Shown: positions 1 to 8,930 of the stretch, piece by piece | Numbering within the stretch: the first letter of the stretch is position 1 | Layout: every line of letters starts with the position of its first letter | From: Dehalococcoidia bacterium | GTDB lineage: Bacteria; Chloroflexota; Dehalococcoidia; SZUA-161; SpSt-899 | Length of the DNA: 59,871 nucleotides | Assembly: GCA_023271515.1 (NCBI GenBank) | Contig: JALPXQ010000001.1 | Location: forward strand, 1 to 59,871 | Reading direction: 5' to 3' | Program-made: the position numbers and the translations under genes | Notes under the pieces: generated by a model | Seen by the model: only the letters and a program-made list of their open reading frames with translations | Told to the model about the DNA's origin: nothing | The model's database searches: none

Positions 1-219
1 CCTTCTTGGTTTAAGATTCCTGATGGTAATAGGGAACACCGCAGTATCGCCTGCTTCAATGATTTGACCAGGGAAATCACTTCGTATAACGATAATTGGC
101 TCCCACTCCTCCTCACCTTGCCCCTCTGCCACTGCAACAGGTATGCTTTGTATTAGAAGCATGAGCAAAACTAGAAACACCAGCAACGGTATTCGCTTAG
201 CATTAAAGTTTTTTATCAT
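1..219 (-). CDS. exported NEW3-like protein, 5' part only
   Basis: Read on the minus strand, an ATG at 219 opens a frame that runs off the left edge. The N-terminus is a basic residue cluster followed by a long Leu/Val/Phe stretch ending near Ala-Glu, a good Sec signal peptide or anchor. The mature part begins with acidic residues and then a segment (SDFPGQIIEAGDT) of the type seen in NEW3/COG1470 proteins, which are extracellular Ig-like modules. It starts 10 bases after the permease stop at 230, so it is the third gene of an ABC exporter operon and probably an extracytoplasmic partner. Only about 73 codons are visible, so the family call is tentative. Confidence 0.55.
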   Translation of the reverse strand, partial: MIKNFNAKRIPLLVFLVLLMLLIQSIPVAVAEGQGEEEWEPIIVIRSDFPGQIIEAGDTAVFPITIRNLKPRR

Positions 220-229
220 CTGTATCACC

Positions 230-1372
230 TCACCTTATATCCAGTTTCATAAATTTAGTATATGCAATAGCGAAGAATATCGCTGGTATGACAAATAATG
301 CCAGGATATTCATCCATACTGCATAGAGCCTATCAAAGATGTCCGGGTCTTCAACTGGTATGGCATCAAATGGTCCGGCAACCATCATGCCGCCCATGCC
401 AATATCAAGTGCTGTGGAGATTTTCTCAAAATGTGTCGCCGGACTCAATATGGCAAATGCTTCAGTTATTGGCCTTTTCCTCTCCCAATACGCTTCACTC
501 TCTCTTCTCCATTCAGCCCATTCTTCGTCAGCAAATGGGTCGATTTTAAATTCAGGCATCTCGGGTACTCGATCATCTCCCTCCTGTCTTTCATCTGGTG
601 GTGGTCTCATTGGTGGCATAGCAGGTGGCTCAGGTCGAGGCCCAACTATCATTTCTGCAGCAAACGGAGCAATGGCCGGCAAAATAAGTGAAATCACAAG
701 TATGATGCCAAAGGCAAACATAATAGAAGATCCACTGTTCTTAAATAGAACCGATGACATAAGTGCAATTGCAAAAAATGACAACAGCAGTATTACAGAA
801 ATAATTCCAAATAAGGCGATGTTTACAAACTCACCAATAGTTGGAACTATGTCCGATATGAGGAGCATTGCCAGAGAGATTCCAAAAGTCATACCAATGG
901 CGAGTATAATTACAAGCAGTCCTGCTATTGCCTTCCCGTTTATAATTTCATCACGATATATGGGATGGGATAACAGTGTTTTAAGTGTTCGATCTTGCCT
1001 CTCCTTAGATATAAGATCAAAACCCATAACTACTGCCAGAATCGCTCCAAGTACTGGCATTGCCATCCTCATCCACATGAATGCATAGAGTGGGGATGGT
1101 CTTTCGGGCATCCACTCCGTCACATCTATGACACCTGGGTATCCTGGTGGGCCTGCTGGCATCGGTATCCTTATATCTTCTGCATCTTCTATTCTTTCTA
1201 TATGCTCCTTATACCTATCAAGCGCATCGTGATACATATTAATTCCTTCGTGAAGTGAATAGGCAGACAGCAGAAGAAATATAAGGAATACAATGATGAA
1301 TTTGCCACTCCTTATATGGTCTATAAGCTCCTTTCGTACTATATTTGTCAGTCCGTTCCTATTGCTTCTCAT
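230..1372 (-). CDS. ABC-2 type transporter permease
   Basis: This 380-residue membrane protein starts with a cytoplasmic basic tail and a first membrane segment near residues 25-42. A large loop follows, then five further hydrophobic segments. The motif GFDLISKERQDRTLKTLLSHP just after the second segment is the cytoplasmic signature of NosY/ABC-2 permeases. A proline- and acid-rich loop (about residues 250-300) lies between membrane segments, presumably outside. It is seven bases downstream of its ATPase and upstream of an exported protein, forming one minus-strand operon. Substrate is unknown. Confidence 0.85.
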   Translation of the reverse strand: MRSNRNGLTNIVRKELIDHIRSGKFIIVFLIFLLLSAYSLHEGINMYHDALDRYKEHIERIEDAEDIRIPMPAGPPGYPGVIDVTEWMPERPSPLYAFMWMRMAMPVLGAILAVVMGFDLISKERQDRTLKTLLSHPIYRDEIINGKAIAGLLVIILAIGMTFGISLAMLLISDIVPTIGEFVNIALFGIISVILLLSFFAIALMSSVLFKNSGSSIMFAFGIILVISLILPAIAPFAAEMIVGPRPEPPAMPPMRPPPDERQEGDDRVPEMPEFKIDPFADEEWAEWRRESEAYWERKRPITEAFAILSPATHFEKISTALDIGMGGMMVAGPFDAIPVEDPDIFDRLYAVWMNILALFVIPAIFFAIAYTKFMKLDIR

Positions 1373-1378
1373 ATCAAA

Positions 1379-2299
1379 TCACTCCTTATAAATGGAGAGG
1401 AATACTTCCTCCAGTGTTGGCTCGTGCATTTTCATGCCTTTCATACGGATGTGTTTTTCAAATAGAATTCCAGATATGTCCTCTCTAATATCGGAAGTGG
1501 ACTCTATAACCACTCTTTTTCGATCTTCACTATACTCGATCTTCAGGATATCACTATGGGTTAAATCTGGAATTGGATCAAATGCCTCGATTATCATCTG
1601 TTTCTGATCTTCTCCCATGCCACTGAATTCTCTTTTAAGTTCATCAATCGTACCTTTCGCTATCAGTCTACCTTCCTTTATAATTCCTATTGTTTTGCAA
1701 ACATTGCTTACCTCAGGCAAAATATGGGAAACTATAAAAATTGTCTTTCCTTCATCAGATAATCGCTTTACGAGATTTCGATACTGAAAAACGCTTTCGG
1801 GGTCTAAGTTTGCCGTTGGTTCATCCAAAAACAGTATCTTGGGGTCGTTTATAAGTGCCTGAGCCATACCAAGTCTCTGAGTCATACCTCGAGAAAATTG
1901 ACCTACTTTCTTTGTCACACCTCCAAGATTAACAAGTTCAAGCACCTCCTCTATCTTCTTCTGGCGCGCACTTTTTTCAATTTTATAAAACCCGGCAAAG
2001 TAATTAAGATTCTCCGCTGCAGTCATATTGGAGTAGAATCCAATATCTTCGGGTAAATATCCAATGATATTTTTTACACTAAGTGGATCTTTTGAGACTT
2101 CTATATCGTTTACAAAACATTTGCCGTGGGTAGGTTCAATCATTCCGACGAGCATCAGTATTGTTGTGCTTTTTCCGGCACCATTTGGACCAAGAAATCC
2201 GAAAATGTCTCCCTCTTCTACCTCCAGATTAAGTCCATCTACTGCTTTTACCCCATTATAGTTTTTTGTTAAATTTTCTGTCCGTATCATGTATCTCAT
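1379..2299 (-). CDS. ABC transporter ATP-binding protein
   Basis: Cytoplasmic ATPase of an ABC-2 exporter, paired with the permease at 230-1372. It shows Walker A GPNGAGKST, the signature FSRGMTQRLG and Walker B ILFLDEP in the usual order, plus a C-terminal extension typical of drug/lipid/Nod-type exporters. I choose ATG at 2299 because AGGTGG lies five bases upstream; a GTG at 2308 and an ATG at 2290 are alternatives. Transcription probably starts from the pho-box-like promoter at 2416-2458. Confidence 0.88.
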   Translation of the reverse strand: MRYMIRTENLTKNYNGVKAVDGLNLEVEEGDIFGFLGPNGAGKSTTILMLVGMIEPTHGKCFVNDIEVSKDPLSVKNIIGYLPEDIGFYSNMTAAENLNYFAGFYKIEKSARQKKIEEVLELVNLGGVTKKVGQFSRGMTQRLGMAQALINDPKILFLDEPTANLDPESVFQYRNLVKRLSDEGKTIFIVSHILPEVSNVCKTIGIIKEGRLIAKGTIDELKREFSGMGEDQKQMIIEAFDPIPDLTHSDILKIEYSEDRKRVVIESTSDIREDISGILFEKHIRMKGMKMHEPTLEEVFLSIYKE

Positions 2300-2415
2300 A
2301 TATTCCACCTGCTTCTTTTGATTTGTTATACTCCACTGCCCCTGAAGAACCAGTTTTTTGATTGTATATTAAGTAGCCTCCTTCTATTATATCACCTTTT
2401 CCCTCATCTATCTAT

Positions 2416-2458
2416 ATTATAACGCCTCAATGTTAAGATTCTGTTAAGAGATTGTTAA
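2416..2458 (-). promoter_or_regulatory. PhoB/PhoP-type activator boxes with -10 element
   Basis: On the minus strand three TTAACA hexamers occur at exact 11-base spacing (plus-strand TGTTAA at 2431, 2442 and 2453). A perfect TATAAT (plus-strand 2416-2421) follows nine bases after the last one. There is no -35 at normal distance. This is the layout of pho-type promoters, where OmpR-family regulator boxes replace the -35. It drives the exporter operon 2299-1. Confidence 0.6.
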
Positions 2459-2514
2459 GATAAGGTTGCATCTATATCTTGACATTATCAGATTAGGTGG
2501 TAGCCAGGGAAGAA

Positions 2515-4341
2515 CTATAACCGTTCCTTCACCTTCGCTGCCAGCGACCGGGTCATCCCTGGAACCGAGGCCAGTTCGTCAAGCGAGGCAGACATAATCT
2601 CCCTGAGAGTGCCGAACCTCTTGAGCAGGGCTTGTCTGCGCTTGGGCCCGATGCCGGGTACCTCATCGAGTTCAGAGGTGAGCGCGCCTTTTCTTCTCAC
2701 CTTTAGATGATAGGAAAGGGCAAAGCGATGTGACTCATCTCGAATACGCTGCAAGAGGTAAAGCGCCTGTGAGTTTCGGGGCAGGGTGATCGGCTCGGCT
2801 GCCTGGGGAAGGAAGATTTCCTCGTTTTCCTTGGCGATGCCGGCTATGGGAACGGATTCAATGCCCAGCTTACGGATGACCTCCAGGGCGGCATTGAGGT
2901 GTCCCCGCCCCCCATCGATGAGGACCAGATCGGGGGTTGAGCCCCAACTTTCACCGGTTTCTTCTTGTCTGGCACTGGATGTTCTCCTGAAGCGTCGCCG
3001 CAACACCTCCCGCATCATGGCATAGTCATCGATACCGGCCACTGCCCTGATCCGGAACCGGCGATAATGCGACGATTTCGGTTTACCACCCATAAAGACA
3101 ACCATGCTGCCCACCGCCGCCGTCCCACGTATATCGGATATGTCGTAACACTCTATTCGCTGGGGCATTCGAGGCAGGCGCAAGCGATCCTTTAACTCCT
3201 CCAGGGCAGCGGCGGTTTTTCCGCTATCGGCGAGCCACTTTATCCGGGATTGCTCCAGTAACTCTGAGGCATTCTGAGCAACCAGATCCACCAGTCTCTT
3301 CTTTTCCCCGCGGCGCGGCGTCAGTAATCGAACCCGGCGACCACGCTTGCTCTCCAGCCAGGTCTCGATCAACGGCTTATCCACCAGTTCTGTCTGGAGC
3401 AGTATCTGTGGCGGGATGGTTACTCCGGAACTGTAGAACTGTTCCACAAAACTCGCCATGATCTGGCGGGGATTCTCGTCCTGCACGCCCTCGAGAAGGA
3501 AATGCTCCTGGCCCAGTAACTTGCCCCCGCGGATGAAGAATACCTGGGCGCAGGCCTCATTCTTGTCCTGAGCAATGGCAATTACATCTTCATTGACTTT
3601 ACGGGTAGAGACAACCTTCTGCTGCTCGATGATGCTTTCAATCGCCTGAATCTGGTCTCGCAACGAGGCAGCCTTCTCGAAATCCAGGTTTGAAGCTGCC
3701 GCCGACATCTTCTTCTTAAGCTCATGTATCACCTGGGCCTGTTTTCCCTCTAGAAAGAGTATCACCTGGGCGATGATCCTCTGGTACTCCTCTTGGTTCA
3801 CCGCCCCGATGCAGGGCCCGGTGCAGCGGTGGATGTGATATTTAAGACAGGGGCGAGTATCGGTGCCAGTGATGATCCTCTTGCAGGTTCGATAGGGGAA
3901 GAGTTTGTTCACCAGGTTCATGGTTCGGCGAAGGGAGCCGGGGCTGGCGAAGGGGCCGAAGTACCGGCTTCCATCCTCGATTAAACGCCTGGTCAGTTGC
4001 ACGCCGGGCCACTCCTCGGCGAGGGTGATCTTGAGATAGGGATAGCTCTTATCGTCCTTGAACCGAACATTAAAATAGGGCCGATACTTCTTGATGAGAT
4101 TGCATTCGAGGATGAGGGCCTCTTGCTCCGAATCGGTGACGATGAAATCGATATCAGTTGTCATGGATACCATTTTCTGAAGCTTTGGGGGCAGCGCCTG
4201 GGATGCAAAGTATGACCTCACTCGATGCTGCAGGCTGGCCGCTTTGCCCACATAGAGGACAGCCCCGCCATCGTCCCGAAAGAGATAGACTCCCGGCTTG
4301 TCCGGCAATTGGGATTGCTTTCCACCGGTTTCAAATCTCAT
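2515..4341 (-). CDS. uvrC: UvrABC system protein C
   Basis: Nucleotide excision repair endonuclease subunit, 608 residues as usual. The N-terminal GIY-YIG nuclease is seen as GVYLF and LYVGKA, followed by a UVR domain (LDFEKAASLRDQI, about residues 210-225). The UvrC RNase-H-like endonuclease domain contains ECYDISDIRG, and a C-terminal tandem helix-hairpin-helix carries VPGIGPKRRQALL and VPGMTRSLAAKV. With UvrB it incises on both sides of UvrA-detected lesions. It lies 51 bases downstream of rel on the same strand. Confidence 0.97.
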   Translation of the reverse strand: MRFETGGKQSQLPDKPGVYLFRDDGGAVLYVGKAASLQHRVRSYFASQALPPKLQKMVSMTTDIDFIVTDSEQEALILECNLIKKYRPYFNVRFKDDKSYPYLKITLAEEWPGVQLTRRLIEDGSRYFGPFASPGSLRRTMNLVNKLFPYRTCKRIITGTDTRPCLKYHIHRCTGPCIGAVNQEEYQRIIAQVILFLEGKQAQVIHELKKKMSAAASNLDFEKAASLRDQIQAIESIIEQQKVVSTRKVNEDVIAIAQDKNEACAQVFFIRGGKLLGQEHFLLEGVQDENPRQIMASFVEQFYSSGVTIPPQILLQTELVDKPLIETWLESKRGRRVRLLTPRRGEKKRLVDLVAQNASELLEQSRIKWLADSGKTAAALEELKDRLRLPRMPQRIECYDISDIRGTAAVGSMVVFMGGKPKSSHYRRFRIRAVAGIDDYAMMREVLRRRFRRTSSARQEETGESWGSTPDLVLIDGGRGHLNAALEVIRKLGIESVPIAGIAKENEEIFLPQAAEPITLPRNSQALYLLQRIRDESHRFALSYHLKVRRKGALTSELDEVPGIGPKRRQALLKRFGTLREIMSASLDELASVPGMTRSLAAKVKERL

Positions 4342-4392
4342 AATGTCATCTGACTTCTATAATCAATCTATACTTGTCAAGTAGAAATGCGT

Positions 4393-6534
4393 TCATCTAT
4401 CCCCGGCAATCCGGCTCACGCTGATGATCCCCCGTACCCTCTCTAGCCGGGAGAAGAGCCGGCTTAGATGCCCGATGTCGGTAATGTCCAGAATGAGGTA
4501 TACGGAGATGGTAGCATCATCGTGATTTACATTGGAGATCGAGGTAATATTCACTTTGTTCTCCGAAACAACGGTGCTGATATCTCTTATCAGCCCCACC
4601 CGGTTGTATGCCTTGATGCAAATCGAGACCGGATAGGAGCGAACGCTCTGGCCCCAACTGACGTCGATTAACCTCTCTTTCTCACTCTCGGCGCTGATAT
4701 TAGGGCAGTCCCGGCGATGAATGGTGACGCCTTTAGTTCGAGTAACGAAGCCGGCGATCTCATCGCCGGGAACCGGCATGCAGCATGGTGCAAGGTGTGT
4801 CAGCAAATCGCCGACTCCGAGCACCTGGATACCGGTGGGTGCCGCCGGCCGCTTTGGGGCTGTTGGGGGAGGTGATACGGTTTCCTCCCTGGGAACTAAC
4901 TTGGGGCCGATCTGATGGGCGCTGATATCTCCACACCCGATGGCAATCAGAAATTCGTTGAGATCGTCGTAGTCGAATAAGCTTGCTATTTCTATCCCGC
5001 TGGCACTCACCCCAAGGCGTCTAAGCTCCTTCTCAAAGAGTGCCTTCCCCCGTTCGAGATTCTCGGCTCGCTCTCGTCTTCGGAACCACTGCCTGATCTT
5101 ATCCCGTGCCTGATGGCTCTTGACATAACCAGAGTGTGGGTTCAGCCAGTCGAGGCTTGGCCCGCGATCCGATTTGGTGCTGAGTATCTCGACTACATCC
5201 CCATCCCGAAGTTGATAAGTCAGTTGAACGAGCTTGCCATTGACCTTGGCCCCGGTGCAGCGATGGCCCAGCTCGGTATGAATTCGATAGGCGAAATCAA
5301 GTGGGGTGGCCCCTTGAGGTAATTCTTTGATCTCGCCCCTGGGGGTAAATACGTAGACCTGATCCTTAAAGACGTCGGCTTTGAGTGACTCCACGAGATC
5401 AGTCCCGGTGAGATCCTGGCGCCATTCTATGAGTTGCCTGAACCAGGCCAATTTCTCCTCAAAGCCTATGTCTTTCTTTGCGCCTTCTTTGTAGCGCCAG
5501 TGGGCCGCAACCCCGTATTCGCTGGTGCGATGCATTTCATAAGTTCGAATCTGTATCTCCAGTGGTTTGCCTTCGAGCGCTATCACTGTGGTGTGAAGCG
5601 ATTGATACATATTCCCTTTGGGGTTAGCAATGTAGTCATCGAACTGTCCGCGCAGTGGATGCCAGAGGTTATGAATAATGCCCAGGGCGTTATAACAATC
5701 GGAGATTTCGTCAACAAGGACGCGAATCGCCAGGAGATCGTGAATCTCACTGAATTCCTTTCCCTGCTCGGCATATTTCTGCATCTTGGTATAAATGCTG
5801 TAGATGCTCTTTGGCCGGCCGCTGATATCAGCCTTGAGTCCCGCTTTCTGAAACTCATCTTTCAGAACTCGGCTGGCGTAGGTGATGTATCTGTCCCAGG
5901 CTGTTTTTCTGACCTCCAGAAGGTGGGCGATCTCCCGGTGATCATCCGGCTGAAGCCAGCGAAATGAGAGGTCTTCCAACTCCTGTTTTAGGCGCCATAT
6001 TCCCAGCCGGTGGGCAAGGGGAGCGTATATCTCCATTGTCTCTCGAGCAATGCGATCACGCTTCTGCGGAGGCAGAGGGCCCAGGGTGCGCATGTTGTGT
6101 ATCCTATCGGCCAGCTTGATGAACACCACGCGAACGTCTTGCGACATAGCAAGCAGCATCTTGCGCAGGTTGTCTGCCTGGGGGTGGCTATCTTCCATGC
6201 TCTCTGAGCCTCGCCTGGCGATCATGTTCAACTTGGTTGTGCCGTCAACCAGATTTCTAACTTCCGCCCCAAATCTGCGCTCAATTTCTTCCAGCGCTAT
6301 CCCGCAGTCCTCGGGCACGTCATGGAGCAAGGCAGCAATTATGCCGGCGGCGCCAAGACGGAGATCAGCCACAATGCTAGCGGTTTGGACAGGATGTTCC
6401 AGATAGGGTCCCCCTGACTTGCGAACCTGGCCGGCGTGCGCCTCGAGCGCAAAGCGGTAAGCTTCCTCGATCAGGGGGAGATCCTCCGGGGGAAGGTAGG
6501 CGCTTACCTTGGCGATGAGTTCTTGGGAGTCCAT
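4393..6534 (-). CDS. rel: bifunctional (p)ppGpp synthetase/hydrolase
   Basis: RelA/SpoT-family stringent response enzyme of 713 residues. The N-terminal HD hydrolase domain has LEHPVQTA and HDVPEDC. The synthetase domain has RPKSIYSIYTKM, YQSLHT and EIQIRTYEMH. A TGS domain (VYVFTPRGEIKELP), a conserved CC region (LAPCCMPVPGDEI) and an ACT domain follow. Both active sites look intact, so it should make and degrade alarmone. The frame is open further upstream, but the conserved protein begins at the ATG at 6534, which lies directly behind a good promoter; the longer form would overlap the divergent ABC gene. Confidence 0.95.
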   Translation of the reverse strand: MDSQELIAKVSAYLPPEDLPLIEEAYRFALEAHAGQVRKSGGPYLEHPVQTASIVADLRLGAAGIIAALLHDVPEDCGIALEEIERRFGAEVRNLVDGTTKLNMIARRGSESMEDSHPQADNLRKMLLAMSQDVRVVFIKLADRIHNMRTLGPLPPQKRDRIARETMEIYAPLAHRLGIWRLKQELEDLSFRWLQPDDHREIAHLLEVRKTAWDRYITYASRVLKDEFQKAGLKADISGRPKSIYSIYTKMQKYAEQGKEFSEIHDLLAIRVLVDEISDCYNALGIIHNLWHPLRGQFDDYIANPKGNMYQSLHTTVIALEGKPLEIQIRTYEMHRTSEYGVAAHWRYKEGAKKDIGFEEKLAWFRQLIEWRQDLTGTDLVESLKADVFKDQVYVFTPRGEIKELPQGATPLDFAYRIHTELGHRCTGAKVNGKLVQLTYQLRDGDVVEILSTKSDRGPSLDWLNPHSGYVKSHQARDKIRQWFRRRERAENLERGKALFEKELRRLGVSASGIEIASLFDYDDLNEFLIAIGCGDISAHQIGPKLVPREETVSPPPTAPKRPAAPTGIQVLGVGDLLTHLAPCCMPVPGDEIAGFVTRTKGVTIHRRDCPNISAESEKERLIDVSWGQSVRSYPVSICIKAYNRVGLIRDISTVVSENKVNITSISNVNHDDATISVYLILDITDIGHLSRLFSRLERVRGIISVSRIAGDR

Positions 6535-6540
6535 ATTATA

Positions 6541-6569
6541 AGTATAGCGTCGGACTGATAGATATGCAA
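6541..6569 (-). promoter_or_regulatory. promoter of rel, probably leaderless
   Basis: Minus strand: TTGCAT, 17-base spacer, TATACT. Only six bases separate the -10 from the rel ATG at 6534, so the transcript should start at or next to the start codon. No Shine-Dalgarno is visible. Confidence 0.6.
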
Positions 6570-6587
6570 CAAAAATCTGGCCACCTC

Positions 6588-6616
6588 TTCTAAAACATGG
6601 ATGCTTGTGGTATACT
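6588..6616 (+). promoter_or_regulatory. candidate promoter of the second ABC operon
   Basis: TTCTAA and TATACT with a 17-base spacer; the -35 is weak. A small perfect inverted repeat (GTGGT-TTG-ACCAC, 6639-6651) lies just downstream between the -10 and the gene start at 6674 and could be an operator. Confidence 0.4.
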
Positions 6617-6673
6617 GGCGATGAAGCCGGGTCAGGGGGTGGTTTGACCACGGCGGTGAGGTAAGATAATACT

Positions 6674-7573
6674 ATGGAAACACTATTAAACATAAGAAAC
6701 ATATCAAAGCAGTTTGGCAAGAATACTGTTGTAGATCAAGTATCCTTTGATGTTCATAAGGGTGAAATACTCGGCGTTCTCGGTCCCAATGGGGCGGGGA
6801 AGACCACGGTAATTAGAAGCATCATGGATATAATACGACCGGATTCAGGGGAAATTAGATTTAATTTTCAAGACAACAACAACTTTTTGTCTCAAATAGG
6901 CTATTTACCCGAAGAACGAGGTTTATATAGAGACTCCAGGGTGACGGATATACTATTGTATCTTGCTCAACTTAAGGAATATCCCAGAGATAGAGCGCGA
7001 AAAAGGGTGTTGGAATACCTTGCCAAATTTGATTTAGAAAATGCCGGGAAAATGAAAATAAAAGAACTTTCCAGGGGAATGGCCCAGAAAGTGCAATTTA
7101 TCGGCGCCATACTTCATGAGCCGGCTATCTTGATTCTTGATGAACCGTTTTCCGGATTAGACCCTGTTAGTCAAGATGTATTTTCTGAAGAGATTAGAAA
7201 TCTGGCAAGAAATGGTGTGGCTGTCTTGTTTTCTTCGCATCAGATGAATTTGGTGGAGAATCTCTGTGATCGCATCTTTATGATTCATAAAGGGAAAAAA
7301 GTATTATACGATACTCTTTTAAGGATCAAGCAAGATTTTGGCAGTTTTAAGTGTGAGATTATGAGTGAAGAGAATATCAGGGATAAGTTTATAAACTTCA
7401 AAGAAACCGAAAAGATAGAGCAAGAAGGCCTTCGCACAACGATCTATCTTAAGAAAGGCGTTGAGCCAGGTCAGTTTATCCAAAAATTGCCAGACAATAT
7501 ATCTATTGAGGAGGTTACAATTAAGAGAGATTCGCTTCATGATATTTTTGTGAGAACTGTAACCGAAAATTAG
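6674..7573 (+). CDS. ABC transporter ATP-binding protein
   Basis: A 299-residue ABC ATPase with Walker A GPNGAGKTT, signature LSRGMAQK, Walker B LILDEP and the switch histidine in FSSHQMN. The C-terminal extension resembles the DUF4162-type tail of NatA-like exporter ATPases. It is 17 bases upstream of its permease and divergent from rel. Base composition is more AT-rich than the housekeeping neighbours, like the exporter at 0.2-2.3 kb, suggesting separate acquisition. Substrate cannot be told. Confidence 0.9.
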   Translation: METLLNIRNISKQFGKNTVVDQVSFDVHKGEILGVLGPNGAGKTTVIRSIMDIIRPDSGEIRFNFQDNNNFLSQIGYLPEERGLYRDSRVTDILLYLAQLKEYPRDRARKRVLEYLAKFDLENAGKMKIKELSRGMAQKVQFIGAILHEPAILILDEPFSGLDPVSQDVFSEEIRNLARNGVAVLFSSHQMNLVENLCDRIFMIHKGKKVLYDTLLRIKQDFGSFKCEIMSEENIRDKFINFKETEKIEQEGLRTTIYLKKGVEPGQFIQKLPDNISIEEVTIKRDSLHDIFVRTVTEN

Positions 7574-7590
7574 GGATCGAGGTTTCTTCT

Positions 7591-8850
7591 ATGAAAACAG
7601 TACAGAACAATACGATAAGAAACGGCATTAAGGTTGCTTTGTGGGAAATCAGAAAATTAGTGTGGAACAAAGCCTTTATTATTTCCCTTCTATTGACGCC
7701 GGTTATCTGGGGTTTATTTATGGGACTGCCAAGACTTTTTGAGAAAATCGGGGAACCCGCTGCTGCGCCCACAACTTATATATACATAGTAGATGAAATT
7801 GGTATTTATGAATCATTGTCTCAAAAGGTAAGTGATATAGATAATCTGTTTTTAAGAAAGCATTCAGGCCCTATAGATGACTTAAGAAATCGCATCGAAG
7901 GTGATGAAAATGCTGGATACGTGCACATAACAGAGGAGATATTTGAAACAAGACTAATCAGTGTAATGACAGGTACAGGAGATACTCACATTCCACTTGC
8001 CTTTAATACCAGACTCAAGGAAACACTGACGCGCTATGAATTGGCAATGCACAATGTAGAAGCGGGGGATATCGAAAAAATTGTTGCTGGATATTTCGTT
8101 AGTGTTAGTCCGGTTATTGAAGAAAGTGTGGATCCAATGGATCGTGTTAGAAAATGGGTTCCACCGATTTTTGCAATGATAATCTTTTTTATGGTCTTCA
8201 TGAGCGGAATGACGACTATGCAAAGCGCTATATCCGACAAAAGAGATAAAATGATTGAAATATTACTTTCTTCGGTATCTGCAAGCAGTCTGATGTATGG
8301 AAAGATCATTGGTAATTTCTTTGCCGGACTTATTCAATTGGCAGTATATTTGATATATGCACTAATGTTCATACATTTTCTGGGCATTCCTGGACTTGGC
8401 CATATTCCGGTGCATCAATTACTTTCTTATATTATCTCACCTGAATTGCCGTTATTATTGTTTTTTGCTCTCGCGGGCTATCTTTTGTTTTCTTCCATAT
8501 ATGCCGGGCTGGGGGCTACAATGGAAGACGTTATGAATGCTGGAAATTTTCAAGGAATCATTATGTTGCTCCCAGCCTTATCCGCTCTTTTCATAAGCCC
8601 TGTTATCGGCAATCCAGAAGGAATTATTGCCCAGATTGGAAGCTATATTCCGTTTACAGCCTCCATAGTAATGATACTAAGAATCACCCTTATTGACTTG
8701 GCTTTGATAGAAATTGTTATTCCAGTAGTTATTTTACTGGCATCAACAATGTTTATGGCGAAACTTGCCGGCAAGATATTCAGAACAGGAATGTTGATGT
8801 ATGGGAAGGAAGCGGATCCGAAAGAAATGTGGAAGTGGTTGAGACAGTAA
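7591..8850 (+). CDS. ABC-2 type transporter permease
   Basis: Membrane protein of 419 residues with the NatB/YhaP-type layout: one N-terminal membrane segment (about 30-47), a large extracytoplasmic domain of roughly 150 residues, then five to six segments from residue about 190. The cytoplasmic motif SDKRDKMIEILLSSVSASSLMYGK is split here as SDKRDKMIEILLSS and LMYGKIIGN and is characteristic of ABC-2 permeases. It follows its ATPase in one operon. Probably an exporter of an ion, peptide or drug. Confidence 0.87.
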   Translation: MKTVQNNTIRNGIKVALWEIRKLVWNKAFIISLLLTPVIWGLFMGLPRLFEKIGEPAAAPTTYIYIVDEIGIYESLSQKVSDIDNLFLRKHSGPIDDLRNRIEGDENAGYVHITEEIFETRLISVMTGTGDTHIPLAFNTRLKETLTRYELAMHNVEAGDIEKIVAGYFVSVSPVIEESVDPMDRVRKWVPPIFAMIIFFMVFMSGMTTMQSAISDKRDKMIEILLSSVSASSLMYGKIIGNFFAGLIQLAVYLIYALMFIHFLGIPGLGHIPVHQLLSYIISPELPLLLFFALAGYLLFSSIYAGLGATMEDVMNAGNFQGIIMLLPALSALFISPVIGNPEGIIAQIGSYIPFTASIVMILRITLIDLALIEIVIPVVILLASTMFMAKLAGKIFRTGMLMYGKEADPKEMWKWLRQ

Positions 8851-8930
8851 CCCTTCTTTGCACTAGTGCCTACGATGCGAATCCCGGAAAAATCGGGAAT
8901 GTGGCGGGGCAAAGTTGGAAATGGAGAGTC

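Noticed and set aside
6535..6720. N-terminal extension of rel to 6720
   Set aside because: The extra residues have no family match, overlap the divergent ABC gene, and lie upstream of the promoter at 6541-6569.
8887..8910. Hairpin AATCCCG/CGGGAAT before fmt as a terminator of the ABC operon
   Set aside because: Short, one mismatch, and followed by GTGGCG rather than T residues.
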